This document shows, piece after piece, positions 33,701 through 41,469 of a stretch of 64,000 nucleotides of DNA. The notes below the pieces were generated by a model, which worked only from the letters and a program-made list of their open reading frames with translations, searched no databases and was not told the DNA's origin. How positions within the stretch are numbered: position 1 is the stretch's first letter; each line of letters begins with the position of its first letter. A program made the position numbers and the translations under genes. Origin of the DNA: Paracoccus kondratievae (GTDB lineage: Bacteria; Pseudomonadota; Alphaproteobacteria; Rhodobacterales; Rhodobacteraceae); contig NZ_CP045072.1 in assembly GCF_009301415.1 (NCBI RefSeq), positions 2,099,001 through 2,163,000 on the forward strand. The letters are read 5' to 3'.

Positions 33701-35288
33701 TGATATGTGCGTCAGCCGTGCCGCCAACCTCGCGCCCGGCCAGGGTCGAAAAGCGCCCGATATTGCGGTGCTGTGCGGTAATGTCGCCCGACAAGGTAAT
33801 GCCGGTGCGCAGACCCGAAACCGTCGCCTCGCCCTTGAAGCCGAAATCCGCGCCGTTGATGTTCATGCCCCAGAGCCGCAGCGCATTGCCGGGGGTAAAG
33901 GCAAAGTTCAGACCGCCGTTCAGCGTATCACCCATCGCCTGCGCCAGACCGGGGTCGGAATGGGTCAGGCCGTCCATGCCAAAGGCGACCCAGCCCCGCA
34001 CCTCTTCAAGCGCCTGCTCGGCCGTCAGGGTGACGCGGCCACGACCATCCACGCGCAGTTCGGACAGCGAGACATCGTCACGGGCGATATCGCCCACCAC
34101 GCCCTTAAGCACCCAGCCCGAGCCCTGCGTTGCGTCGTAATCCAGCCGCAGGTTGCCCGAACGAACCGTTGTCGGCTTGTCGGCCCAGGGCAACAGCACC
34201 GGCAACTTGGCCGCACCTGCGTCCTGTCCCAAAAGCAGTGTCAGATGCGCGCTTTCAGGTGCACCCCGGCTGGTGGTGGCAAGGTTTCCGTCCACGCGCA
34301 AAGCATCGGTCGCCACTTGCAGCGAAGGAATGACCAGCCGGCCATCCTGACCAAGCCAGCCCTCGGCCAACAGTTTGGACTGGCTGCCGAAAAAGGCGCG
34401 GTGCTGGGGCGGAACCAGCGCAGCGACATCGCCGCCAAGCTCGGCCCGGAAGGCGGTGCCGGGCGCACCGCTCTGCTCGACCGAATCGACCGAGACAGTG
34501 CCGGTCACACGCGGCTGGCCGTCAGTTGCCAGCTTGATGCTGGCGTTGAAATCCGCCAACGGCCCTTCGCCCGCGATCTCGGCAGCGACAGCGGGACGGT
34601 CGTGCAGCTGAACCGCGTTGACGAACAGACCGTCGCGGTCCTCGTCCAGTTTCAGGTCAAGGCGCAGAACCCGGGTTTCGTTGGAAAAGGCTGCATCCAA
34701 CGCGAATTCGCCGCGCGGCCCGTCCACGCGATTGATGGTTAGTTTCGTCTCACCCTCGCCGCCCGACAGGTTCATCGAACCGTCTATGGCGATCACCGCC
34801 TCTTGCCCGATCACCGGCTGACCAAGCTCGACCCGGCTGATGGCGATGCGGTCGATATTCACGCCCACTGGCAGCTGGGGCAAAGAGAATTCGCGCGCCT
34901 CTGCCCGGGGCGCGCTTTCGCCGCCGCCGGGCAGGCGCGGCAGGATCACCCGCTCGGCCGAAAGCTCGTCGATCTCGACCCGGCCAGCCAGCAGCGCCGA
35001 GCGGGTCCATTGCATCGCGCCGTTTTCCAGCGTGATCCACGCGCCGTCGTCATCGGTAATGGTCATGCGGTCAAAGGTCGCGCGCGAGGACAGGGCACCC
35101 CGGAAACCGTCTATCACCACCTGCCGCCCGGCACCGGACAGTTTCTCCTCAAGAAACCGGGTGATAAAGCCCTTGTCGTCCTCGACCTGCTGCGAGATCT
35201 CGGCGGCGCTGTCCTGCGCCAAGGCAGCCAGCGGGGCGGTCAGCGCCAGACAAAGCGCGAACGCAAGACGATAAACCAGATCACGCAT
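30783..35288 (-). CDS. tamB: Translocation/assembly module subunit TamB
   Basis: 1501-aa AsmA-like bridge protein spanning the periplasm between the inner membrane and TamA, involved in outer-membrane protein assembly and phospholipid transport. A signal/anchor segment (about 5-24) is followed by more than a thousand residues of repetitive beta-strand sequence. Repeated units include 'LTGRGTDLRLGQKDVEGALTG' (shortened: GRGTDLRLGQKDVEGALTG), 'TGTGTNLSFGQTQVDGALAG' and 'LAGETR', which mark tandem strand-turn repeats. The conserved C-terminal TamB domain (about 1170-1501) includes 'LLGKRFDMTEGLIELQGSL' and 'LSQLLFGRG', and the protein ends with 'IGLFYERDY'. The start overlaps the tamA stop by one base. 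Size is normal for alphaproteobacteria. Confidence 0.93.
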   Translation of the reverse strand: MRDLVYRLAFALCLALTAPLAALAQDSAAEISQQVEDDKGFITRFLEEKLSGAGRQVVIDGFRGALSSRATFDRMTITDDDGAWITLENGAMQWTRSALLAGRVEIDELSAERVILPRLPGGGESAPRAEAREFSLPQLPVGVNIDRIAISRVELGQPVIGQEAVIAIDGSMNLSGGEGETKLTINRVDGPRGEFALDAAFSNETRVLRLDLKLDEDRDGLFVNAVQLHDRPAVAAEIAGEGPLADFNASIKLATDGQPRVTGTVSVDSVEQSGAPGTAFRAELGGDVAALVPPQHRAFFGSQSKLLAEGWLGQDGRLVIPSLQVATDALRVDGNLATTSRGAPESAHLTLLLGQDAGAAKLPVLLPWADKPTTVRSGNLRLDYDATQGSGWVLKGVVGDIARDDVSLSELRVDGRGRVTLTAEQALEEVRGWVAFGMDGLTHSDPGLAQAMGDTLNGGLNFAFTPGNALRLWGMNINGADFGFKGEATVSGLRTGITLSGDITAQHRNIGRFSTLAGREVGGTADAHIKGSYALLGKGFDVEAQVLGNNISVGQEHADRMLSGQSRIGLSARRDTSGINLRKLTVNAQNLTAEAQGRLDSYSSTLTATIDMPDLSVADPNFAGSVRTEARVTGASGARKITLTGKGQDLVTGMAELDGALKGETDLLVEAVEKGGNFEVQTLRLSNPQLDAQGRGSFAPGTMDATLNFSVPDLAVLGNGLSGGLTAEATAVEQDGARRIELTGRGTDLRLGQKDVEGALTGVTDLRLSAEQRGDEITVHDFNLTNEQMLASARGRIAPSGTDMTGQVDVKSLASLGRGWRGALTAQGSFKDDGTGARLLDVTGTGTNLSFGQTQVDGALAGETRLVLRGVERGGVLAIETATVENPRLHVGAEGQLGKGATDLTATLRADDLRFLGRGFRGAVNATSHVVDEQGGGRQITANGSARGLGVGNPQADAVLAGETRFDLAAAQRPDGSLTVSRLRAGNGQFSITGDGNPTEGLNLDARLNNLALLVPGFPGPLTVAGRIQNTGRAYDVNLTATGPGNTQARITGSAATDLSTADITVNGNTNAAAANPFLRTRSVEGPLNFDLRLNGRPGLESLSGRVALTNGRLAEPRFGLAVAGLNANADFNGGRIDVNVQGAVEAGGTITVTGPVNLTGNRQMNLDVRLANVVLRDPNLYETRVNGTINVAGMLGQGPMVSGRIDVGTTELRIPSTGLGGAKAIPDIIHRSERPPQRQTRAKAGLLEFPSEASREAGMAAPPATPPAHPAQFDLLISAPDEVFVRGRGVDAELGGEIRLTGNARQPIPIGELELIRGRVDLLGKRFDMTEGLIELQGSLIPVIRLVAQTQQDDITTRIIIDGEAQDPEITFESSPEMPQEEVLSQLLFGRGLDNISALQAAQLASAVATLAGRGGEGIVGRLRASTGLDDLDLTTDDQGKVSVRAGKYLSENLYTDVQVDGDGKTKLNLNLDVSKTLTARGSVDSEGDSAIGLFYERDY

Positions 35289-37168
35289 CAGAACGCCTGC
35301 CCCAGACCGATATAAACCTGCACCCCGCCGTCATCGCCATCGCCGCCGCCGACGGGTGTAGCGATGTCAAAGCGCAGCGGCCCGACCGGAGTGCGATAGC
35401 GAATGCCCGCACCCGCGCCCGCCTGCCAGCCGCTGGCACCGGACCAGGCACTGTCCTCCCACACCCGGCCAGCGTCGGCAAAGACGGCAAGACCGATGCG
35501 TTCGCGGATCTGGATACGCGTCTCGGCGGTCAGGGTGACGATGGACATGCCTCCGGTCTTGACGGTGCCCTCGGGCCCCTCGATCACCTCAACGCCAAGC
35601 GATTCATAGGAATGGCCGCGTACCGTGCCGCCGCCGCCAGACCAGAACAGATAGTCGCGCGGTGTCTCTTCGATCTCGGGGCCGACGACGGTGCCAAGCC
35701 GCACGCGCCCTGCCAGCGTAAAGCGGTCATCGGTGCCAAAGCTGTAATAGGTGCGGCCTTCGGCAACGACCTGCGCGCCCGAGCCGGTCCCATCCCGCAG
35801 GCCGACAAAGGGGGTGATCCCGCCCGACAGCCAGTAGCCGCGCTTGGCATCGGTTGTATCGTCCCGCTTGTCCCAGGTGACCGAGGCGGGCAGCGCAAGC
35901 AGCCGGAAATTCGTGCGCCCACTGTCGTCATCGACCTTAAGGGCGCGGTATTGCAGGGCGATATCGGCTGTCAGCTCATCGCTGGGAATCCAGGTGAAGC
36001 CCAGACCGAAGGTGCCGGATTCAAGATCGTAATCCTCTTCCTCAAGGCTATCGACCCTGGCAATCAGATAGCCGGTCGTATCGGCGGTGATGGTCGCGGG
36101 CCGGTCAATGCGCAGCCCAAGGCTGTAATCCCGCCCGGTATCCCCCCCGATATCCGATATGCTGGCATCGACGCGCAGCCGCTCGCCGCCGCGGAAAAGG
36201 TTGCGGTTGATCCAGTAGCCAGTCAGCGACAGGCCGTCGGTGTTGGAATATTCAAAACCCGCGCCCAGACGGCGCAGTTTTTGCTCGGTCACCAGCAGGT
36301 CGACATCCAGCGTATTTCCGGGACCGATGTAATCCGATTCGGTCAGGGTGATGGCCGAGAATACGCCCGAGCGACGCAGGCGCTTGCGCACATCCTCCAG
36401 CTTTTCGGGGTCGAAACGCTCACCTTCGGGAAAGCCTGCGATCTTGCGCAGACGGCGGGGGTCCATACGTTTCTCGCCCCGGATCGTCAGCTTGCCAAAG
36501 CGCAGTTGCGGGCCGGGCGCCAGATGGATGCGGCTGTCCACCTGATTGGCGACGTGATCGGCGATGATCTCGGTCTCGGCGACGGCCGCCTTGGCGTGGC
36601 CGACATTGCGCCAGCCCTCGACCCCGGCCAGCGCGGCATTCTTCATATCGCCGGTGCGGGCGATCTCACCCCGGCGATAGTCGCGTGGCAGATCCGTCCC
36701 GGGTGCTACCGGCGCAATCTCGGCCCGGCTATAGCGGAAACGCGGCCCCGGCTGGACCGAGACAACCACCTGCCGCACCGCCTTGGGCGCATCGAGCGGT
36801 GCAATACTTGCCGCCTCTACCCCGTCCAGCCTGATGTCGATGACGCCCGAGTAATAGCCCTGATCGTAAAGCACCCCCAGGATGCGGGCATAATCCCCCC
36901 GCGCCGCCGCCAGCATATCCTGTCCGGCCACCCGGCCTTCGTCCTGGGCGCTGACCAGCAATGAGGTCTGCCTGATCGCCGCGAGCAGATCGTCGTCGCC
37001 GCCACTAACCTTGATATCCAGCTGAACCGGAGAGGAAGCGTTCCTGTCGCCGCGCCCGAACCAGCCCGAAAACGGCGAGGATGAGGCCGAGGACTGCGCC
37101 CAGACCACCCCCGCGCCGGCGCTCAATGCGACCGCGGCAACTGCACCTGCCCTGATCCAGCTTTTCAT
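35288..37168 (-). CDS. tamA: Outer-membrane assembly protein TamA
   Basis: 626-aa Omp85-family protein. A signal peptide (about 1-24) is followed by POTRA domains (about 50-270, including 'KLTIRGEKRMDPRRLRKIAGF' in shortened form LTIRGEKRMDPRRLRKI). The C-terminal 16-strand barrel (about 290-626) holds the lid-lock motif 'GGGGTVRGHSYESLG', equivalent to the family's VRGY/F. The last residues end in 'VQVYIGLGQAF', with the terminal Phe typical of outer-membrane barrels. It is the first gene of the tamA-tamB operon read leftwards. A weak AGGC ribosome site precedes the ATG. Confidence 0.94.
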   Translation of the reverse strand: MKSWIRAGAVAAVALSAGAGVVWAQSSASSSPFSGWFGRGDRNASSPVQLDIKVSGGDDDLLAAIRQTSLLVSAQDEGRVAGQDMLAAARGDYARILGVLYDQGYYSGVIDIRLDGVEAASIAPLDAPKAVRQVVVSVQPGPRFRYSRAEIAPVAPGTDLPRDYRRGEIARTGDMKNAALAGVEGWRNVGHAKAAVAETEIIADHVANQVDSRIHLAPGPQLRFGKLTIRGEKRMDPRRLRKIAGFPEGERFDPEKLEDVRKRLRRSGVFSAITLTESDYIGPGNTLDVDLLVTEQKLRRLGAGFEYSNTDGLSLTGYWINRNLFRGGERLRVDASISDIGGDTGRDYSLGLRIDRPATITADTTGYLIARVDSLEEEDYDLESGTFGLGFTWIPSDELTADIALQYRALKVDDDSGRTNFRLLALPASVTWDKRDDTTDAKRGYWLSGGITPFVGLRDGTGSGAQVVAEGRTYYSFGTDDRFTLAGRVRLGTVVGPEIEETPRDYLFWSGGGGTVRGHSYESLGVEVIEGPEGTVKTGGMSIVTLTAETRIQIRERIGLAVFADAGRVWEDSAWSGASGWQAGAGAGIRYRTPVGPLRFDIATPVGGGDGDDGGVQVYIGLGQAF

Positions 37169-37257
37169 TGCCTGACTGCCCTGTTTCTGGCGTTTTGCCA
37201 GAGCATCGCAGGGAGTGGAGGCAAAATCCAGCGCAGCAGCCCCGTTCAGGGTAAATT

Positions 37258-38181
37258 TCAGCGGATTGCGGCCAGACAGCCATGCAATGCGGCCATGTCG
37301 TCACGTATTACCCCGACGGGCACGGCCTGCGGAATGCGCGCCATCAGCGGATCGGACAGGAAAGCACACTCGAATATCCCGAACCTGTCTGTGCAGGAAC
37401 GCGCCACGCTGCCAGCCAGAAACAGCCCGTCCATCGGCATGAACCGCAAGGCAAGTTCGCGGCAGAACAGGCCAAACAGCCGCGCATAAAGGGCAAGCGT
37501 CGCCTCGGCCATGTCATCGCCCCGGGCGGCGGCCTCAACCACCGCCTCGGCCCGGCCCTGAGGCTGGCCCACGCGCATACTGTGCAGCCGGGCAAGACCG
37601 CGGCCCGCGAACAGCTCCTCGACCGAATCAATGGCGCGGCCCGCCTCGCCCAAGGCGGCGATCAGCGGCTCAGCCACCGATTGCGGCAGTCGGGTGTGGC
37701 CCTCTTCGGATTCAAGGCAGGCGATGCCGCCTTCGGGCAGTACCTTGACCGCGCAGACATTGAACCCGGTGCCCGCGTTCACCACCAGCCGCTGACCGTT
37801 CGACAGTGCACCCTTTGGCGTGGCGCGCAGAAAGCCCGCCGCCTCGCCATCCAGTGCCGGAGTGGCATAGCCCAGCGCGATCAGGTCGTTGATCAGCCGG
37901 GCACGCGGTGCGCCCGACAAAGCCCGCAGCCGCGCCTCGGAAAAGGTCCAGTCGCGGTTGGTCAGCCGCGCCTCATCGCCCCAGACCGGCCCGGCGACGG
38001 CAACGCAGACTGCCTCGATCCGGGGACTGCCCTGCTGGGCAAGATATTTCACAACTACGTCGTCAAAGGTCGCATGGTCATCGCCGCGAAACCGCGTGAT
38101 CGCGCCCGTATCCAGCGCCCCATCCCGCGCCAGCGCCATACGCGCATTGGTGCCACCCACATCCGCCAACAGGATCGCCAT
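37258..38181 (-). CDS. glk: Glucokinase
   Basis: 307-aa ATP-dependent sugar kinase of the Glk family. The phosphate-binding start is 'LLADVGGTNARMALA' (about 4-18). The sugar-binding and catalytic segments are 'ARLINDLIALGYA' (with the conserved N-D) and 'VNAGTGFNVCAV'. 'ESEEGHTRLP' carries the Glu and His of the active site, and 'GLFLAGSVARS' is the adenosine-binding part. I start at ATG 38181, since GGGGG lies seven bases upstream, over an in-frame ATG at 38193. It is divergent from ahcY and lies upstream of tamA. Confidence 0.88.
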   Translation of the reverse strand: MAILLADVGGTNARMALARDGALDTGAITRFRGDDHATFDDVVVKYLAQQGSPRIEAVCVAVAGPVWGDEARLTNRDWTFSEARLRALSGAPRARLINDLIALGYATPALDGEAAGFLRATPKGALSNGQRLVVNAGTGFNVCAVKVLPEGGIACLESEEGHTRLPQSVAEPLIAALGEAGRAIDSVEELFAGRGLARLHSMRVGQPQGRAEAVVEAAARGDDMAEATLALYARLFGLFCRELALRFMPMDGLFLAGSVARSCTDRFGIFECAFLSDPLMARIPQAVPVGVIRDDMAALHGCLAAIR

Positions 38182-38359
38182 GCCTGCCCCCATACATTAG
38201 CCGCAGTCTGCTGCGGGCCTTCTAGGCTATTCCGCGCCAGGCTGCTAGCGCTCACACCTCTATCTGGCGACCTGCTTTCATCCCCTGCCGCGTGGCTTCG
38301 GTTTGCAGGCAAAGCCCGGGAATGTTATGGCGCGCCAACAGCAGATGCGCGAGGCCACC

Positions 38360-39751
38360 ATGACCGATTACATCATCCGAGACATCGCCCTGGCCGATTT
38401 CGGTCGCAAAGAGTTGGATATCGCCGAAACCGAGATGCCGGGCCTGATGGCCCTGCGCGCCGAATACGGCGAAGCAAAGCCGCTGAAAGGCGCCCGGATC
38501 GCGGGCAGCCTGCATATGACCATACAAACCGCCGTGCTGATCGAAACGCTGGTGGCGCTGGGTGCCGAGGTGCGCTGGGCGTCGTGCAACATCTTTTCGA
38601 CCCAGGACCACGCTGCAGCGGCGATCGCCAAGGCTGGCGTCCCGGTCTTTGCCGTCAAGGGCGAGACGCTGCCGGAATACTGGTCCTATACCGACCAGAT
38701 CTTTCAGTTCGCCGAAGGCACCGCCAACATGATCCTCGACGATGGCGGCGATGCGACCATGTATGTGCTGCTGGGCGCACGGGTCGAGGCGGGCGAGACT
38801 GACCTGATCGCCACGCCGACCAGCGAAGAAGAAGAGGCGCTTTTTGCCCAGATCCGCAAGCGGCTGGCCGCCTCTCCCGGCTGGTTCACCAGCCAGCGCG
38901 AGGCCATTCGCGGCGTCAGCGAAGAAACCACGACCGGCGTGCATCGTCTTTATGACCTGCACAAGAAAGGACTGCTGCCCTTCCCGGCCATCAATGTGAA
39001 CGACAGCGTCACCAAGTCGAAATTCGACAATAAATACGGCTGCAAAGAAAGCCTTGTCGACGGCATCCGCCGCGCCACCGATGTGATGATGGCGGGCAAG
39101 GTCGCGGTGGTCTGCGGCTATGGCGACGTGGGCAAAGGCTCGGCCGCCTCGCTGCGTGGCGCAGGCGCGCGGGTGAAGGTGACCGAGGTCGATCCGATCT
39201 GCGCCCTGCAGGCCGCGATGGACGGGTTCGAGGTGGTGTTGCTTGAGGATGTCGTCTCGACCGCTGATATCTTCATTACCACGACCGGCAACCGCGACGT
39301 CATCCGCATCGAGCACATGCGCGGGATGAAGGACATGGCCATCGTCGGCAACATCGGCCATTTCGACAATGAGATTCAGGTCGCGGCACTGCGCAACCAC
39401 AAATGGACCAACATCAAGGATCAGGTGGACATGATCGAGATGCCCTCGGGCAATCGCATCATCCTGCTGTCCGAGGGGCGGCTGCTCAACCTCGGCAATG
39501 CCACCGGCCACCCCAGCTTTGTGATGTCGGCCAGCTTTACCAATCAGGTACTGGCACAGATCGAACTGTGGACCAAGCACGGCGAATATGCTCCGGGCGT
39601 CTATATCCTGCCCAAGGCGCTGGACGAAAAGGTTGCCCGCCTGCATCTGGACAAGATCGGCGTCAAGCTGACCAAGCTTAGCAAGGAACAGGCCGATTAC
39701 ATCGGCGTGACGCCCGAAGGTCCGTTCAAATCGGATCACTACCGCTACTGA
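38360..39751 (+). CDS. ahcY: Adenosylhomocysteinase
   Basis: 463-aa NAD-dependent enzyme that splits S-adenosylhomocysteine into adenosine and homocysteine, removing the inhibitor of methyltransferases. Substrate-binding segments are '[16 protein letters not shown]', '[16 protein letters not shown]' and '[17 protein letters not shown]'. The NAD fold is '[18 protein letters not shown]', and the C-terminus 'PFKSDHYRY' is the canonical family ending that reaches into the neighbouring subunit. The start at 38360 follows GAGG. The frame opens earlier at 38303 but the extension is not family-like. I looked for a SAH or SAM riboswitch in the 180-base leader and could not recognise one. Confidence 0.97.
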   Translation: MTDYIIRDIALADFGRKELDIAETEMPGLMALRAEYGEAKPLKGARIAGSLHMTIQTAVLIETLVALGAEVRWASCNIFSTQDHAAAAIAKAGVPVFAVKGETLPEYWSYTDQIFQFAEGTANMILDDGGDATMYVLLGARVEAGETDLIATPTSEEEEALFAQIRKRLAASPGWFTSQREAIRGVSEETTTGVHRLYDLHKKGLLPFPAINVNDSVTKSKFDNKYGCKESLVDGIRRATDVMMAGKVAVVCGYGDVGKGSAASLRGAGARVKVTEVDPICALQAAMDGFEVVLLEDVVSTADIFITTTGNRDVIRIEHMRGMKDMAIVGNIGHFDNEIQVAALRNHKWTNIKDQVDMIEMPSGNRIILLSEGRLLNLGNATGHPSFVMSASFTNQVLAQIELWTKHGEYAPGVYILPKALDEKVARLHLDKIGVKLTKLSKEQADYIGVTPEGPFKSDHYRY

Positions 39752-39758
39752 TACTGCC

Positions 39759-39784
39759 GGCACGGCCCTGAAAGGGGCCGTGCC
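39759..39784 (+). terminator. Strong hairpin after ahcY
   Basis: GGCACGGCCC (39759-39768) pairs perfectly with GGGCCGTGCC (39775-39784), giving a 10-bp stem with a 6-base loop. No T-run follows, so it may only weaken read-through into the HIT gene or protect the ahcY message end. Confidence 0.45.
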
Positions 39785-39818
39785 CCGCAAATGCCGGGGA
39801 GGAGGAGGGGCCGCCCGC

Positions 39819-40253
39819 ATGTCCGACGCTTGCCTGTTCTGCCGCATCGCACGCGGCGATCTGCCCGCCCATCGCGTGTATGAGGACGACCAGATCCTTG
39901 CCTTTCTGGACCTGCACCCGATCCGCCCCGGCCATTGCCTGATCATCCCGAAAGAGCATCACCCCTTCTTCGAGGATCTGCCCGAGGCGCTTGCCACCCG
40001 CATCACCACCTGCGCGCAACGCCTTGCCAGGCATATGAAGGTGCTTTACCCGGTCAGGCGCGTGGCGCTGTTCTATACCGGCATCCATGTCGCCCATGCA
40101 CATGCCCATGTCGTGCCGATGCACCACGAACACGACGTCTCATCACAGGCCTATCTGCGCGACGGAGTGCTGGATTTTGCGATCGCTCCGCAGCTTGCCG
40201 CCGATGAGGGCGCGGCAATTTCGGATGCGCTGGCGGCAGCCTTTGGCGGCTAA
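39819..40253 (+). CDS. HIT family protein (histidine-triad hydrolase)
   Basis: 144-aa nucleotide hydrolase/transferase fold. The N-terminal 'CLFCRIARGDLPAHRVYEDD' has the C-x-x-C found in many HIT proteins, followed by 'LAFLDLHPIRPGHCLIIPKEH'. The catalytic histidine triad is 'HVAHAHAHVVPMHH' (about 89-102). The ATG at 39819 follows a GGAGGAGG ribosome site. It sits just after the ahcY hairpin. The substrate class (AMP-linked phosphoramidates or dinucleoside polyphosphates) is not decided by sequence. Confidence 0.9.
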   Translation: MSDACLFCRIARGDLPAHRVYEDDQILAFLDLHPIRPGHCLIIPKEHHPFFEDLPEALATRITTCAQRLARHMKVLYPVRRVALFYTGIHVAHAHAHVVPMHHEHDVSSQAYLRDGVLDFAIAPQLAADEGAAISDALAAAFGG

Positions 40254-40276
40254 TCGCCGCGAACGCGCGGTTTCTG

Positions 40277-40304
40277 TTGATATTCGTCGGACCGGCGCTA
40301 GGCT
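40277..40304 (+). promoter_or_regulatory. Candidate promoter of the DUF2853 gene
   Basis: TTGATA (40277-40282), a 16-base spacer and TAGGCT (40299-40304) lie 37 bases before the ATG. The layout matches the candidate promoter at 13908. Confidence 0.5.
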
Positions 40305-40340
40305 TTCTCTTGGGACGGACCAAACCCCAGGGGGACAATC

Positions 40341-40682
40341 ATGAGCAAGCGCGACGATCTGATCGCCAAATATGCCGCCGATCTCAAGGACAAGCTGGGC
40401 ATTACGCCCGACATGGATCTGTTGACCAAGGTGGTCATCGGCTGCGGGCCGTCGATCTATAACGCGGATGCGGAAACCGTGGCTGCTTCGGACAAGACCG
40501 AGCTTGAGCGGATCAGGAACAACTACCTGATCAACAAGCTGGGCTTGCCCGATGGCCCCGAGCTTTCCTCAGCCATCGACGAGGTCATCGCGAAATACGG
40601 CAGCTCGAACCGCAACAAATATCGTGCGGTCGTCTATTACATGCTCTGCACGCATTTCGGCAAACAGTCGGTCTATGCCTGA
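40341..40682 (+). CDS. DUF2853 family protein
   Basis: 113-aa soluble, mostly alpha-helical protein of unknown function. The sequence 'DDLIAKYAADLKDKLGITPDMDLLTKVVIGCGPSIYNADAETV' (shortened: LKDKLGITPDMDLLTKV plus CGPSIYNADAETV) and 'SSNRNKYRAVVYYMLCTHFGK' (shortened: SNRNKYRAVVYYMLCTHFG) are the conserved core of the family. The ATG follows AGGGGGA. It probably has its own promoter and is single-gene. No function is proposed. Confidence 0.88.
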   Translation: MSKRDDLIAKYAADLKDKLGITPDMDLLTKVVIGCGPSIYNADAETVAASDKTELERIRNNYLINKLGLPDGPELSSAIDEVIAKYGSSNRNKYRAVVYYMLCTHFGKQSVYA

Positions 40683-40711
40683 ACCCGCCTGACGGGTCAG
40701 AAGCCGGCAAC

Positions 40712-40739
40712 CGCAAGGGCAGGGCCGCCCGCCCTTGCG
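40712..40739 (+). terminator. Hairpin between convergent genes
   Basis: A perfect 9-bp stem, CGCAAGGGC/GCCCTTGCG with a 10-base loop, lies 30 bases after the DUF2853 stop and 28 bases from the crotonase stop on the other strand. Being symmetric it could serve both genes. It lacks a T-run. Confidence 0.45.
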
Positions 40740-40766
40740 CGACCCAAAGGGCGCCGACCTGGCACC

Positions 40767-41384
40767 TTAATCAAGCATACGCTTGATCGCGACCACCTGC
40801 TCGGCACTGGCGGCGCGAACATCGGCTGCAAGCGCCGCGGCCTCGTCCAGCAAAGACTCGGGCGGGACCAGCCGATCCACCAGCCCCCAGGCCAGGGCCT
40901 CCGGGGCGGGGATCTTTTGCCCGGCCATCAGGATCATTCTGGCCCGGGACGGCCCGACCAGCGCCCGCAACCGCTGCGGATCGCTTGGCTGCGGCAAAAA
41001 GCCCAGACGCATCACGGGGTAAAAGAACTTTGCCTCAGGCACCGCCAGCCGCAGATCGCAGGCCAGCACCATGCCCAGCGAACCGCCCGCCGCCGTGCCG
41101 TTCAGCGCCGCGATGGTCAGACAGGGCATCGAGGCGACACGGGACGACAGGCGCTCCCACTCGGGGGAAAGGGCAAGGCCTGCGCGCGCCTCATCCAGAT
41201 CGGCACCGGCGGAAAAGACCTTGCCTTCGCCGGTCAGGATCACCGCGCGCAGGTCGGGCCGGGCAGCAAGCGCATCGAATGAAGCCGTCAGCTCGGCCAG
41301 CATCGTGCCGGTCAAAGAGTTGGCCTTAGCTGGGCGCGAAATGATGATGCGACCAATTCCGTCAATGAATTCACTGATAACCAT
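40767..41384 (-). CDS. Enoyl-CoA hydratase/isomerase family protein, short form
   Basis: 205-aa crotonase-fold protein. The CoA-binding and oxyanion-hole parts are visible: 'RAVILTGEGKVFSAGADLDEA' (shortened: GKVFSAGADLDEA) and 'ALNGTAAGGSLGMVLACDLRLAV' (shortened: GTAAGGSLGMVLACDLRLA). It ends soon after 'AWGLVDRLVPPESL', lacking the last two helices or so of the usual 255-270-aa enzymes. Of two adjacent ATGs I choose 41384, because GGAGG is then six bases away. The position normally holding the second catalytic Glu reads 'MRLGFLPQPSDPQRLRALVG', so the hydratase mechanism may not be kept. The reaction is unknown. Confidence 0.8.
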   Translation of the reverse strand: MVISEFIDGIGRIIISRPAKANSLTGTMLAELTASFDALAARPDLRAVILTGEGKVFSAGADLDEARAGLALSPEWERLSSRVASMPCLTIAALNGTAAGGSLGMVLACDLRLAVPEAKFFYPVMRLGFLPQPSDPQRLRALVGPSRARMILMAGQKIPAPEALAWGLVDRLVPPESLLDEAAALAADVRAASAEQVVAIKRMLD

Positions 41385-41411
41385 CATTCCCTCCTTGGCC
41401 CCGGGCGCTGG

Positions 41412-41440
41412 TTGTGGCAGAAGCCGGGTGGCGTTATTTA
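41412..41440 (+). promoter_or_regulatory. Candidate promoter of the DUF2125 gene
   Basis: TTGTGG (41412-41417), a 17-base spacer and TATTTA (41435-41440) lie 29 bases before the ATG, between divergent genes. GAAAGGTG serves as ribosome site after it. Confidence 0.5.
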
Positions 41441-41469
41441 TCTGTTCTCGCCCTGAAAGGTGTTAAGAA

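Noticed and set aside
33618..34742. Plus-strand open frame opposite the 5' part of tamB
   Set aside because: Same reasoning: low-complexity antisense translation without motifs, while tamB on the other strand is intact.
35612..36964. 450-codon plus-strand frame opposite tamA
   Set aside because: Mirror of the tamA coding sequence. No ribosome site and no recognisable domain.
38194..38359. SAH or SAM/SAH riboswitch before ahcY
   Set aside because: Riboswitches of these types occur in this bacterial group, but I could not find the conserved core in the 166-base leader.
37282..38802. 506-codon plus-strand frame spanning glk antisense and the ahcY start
   Set aside because: It crosses two well-identified genes in wrong frames and has no protein-like pattern.
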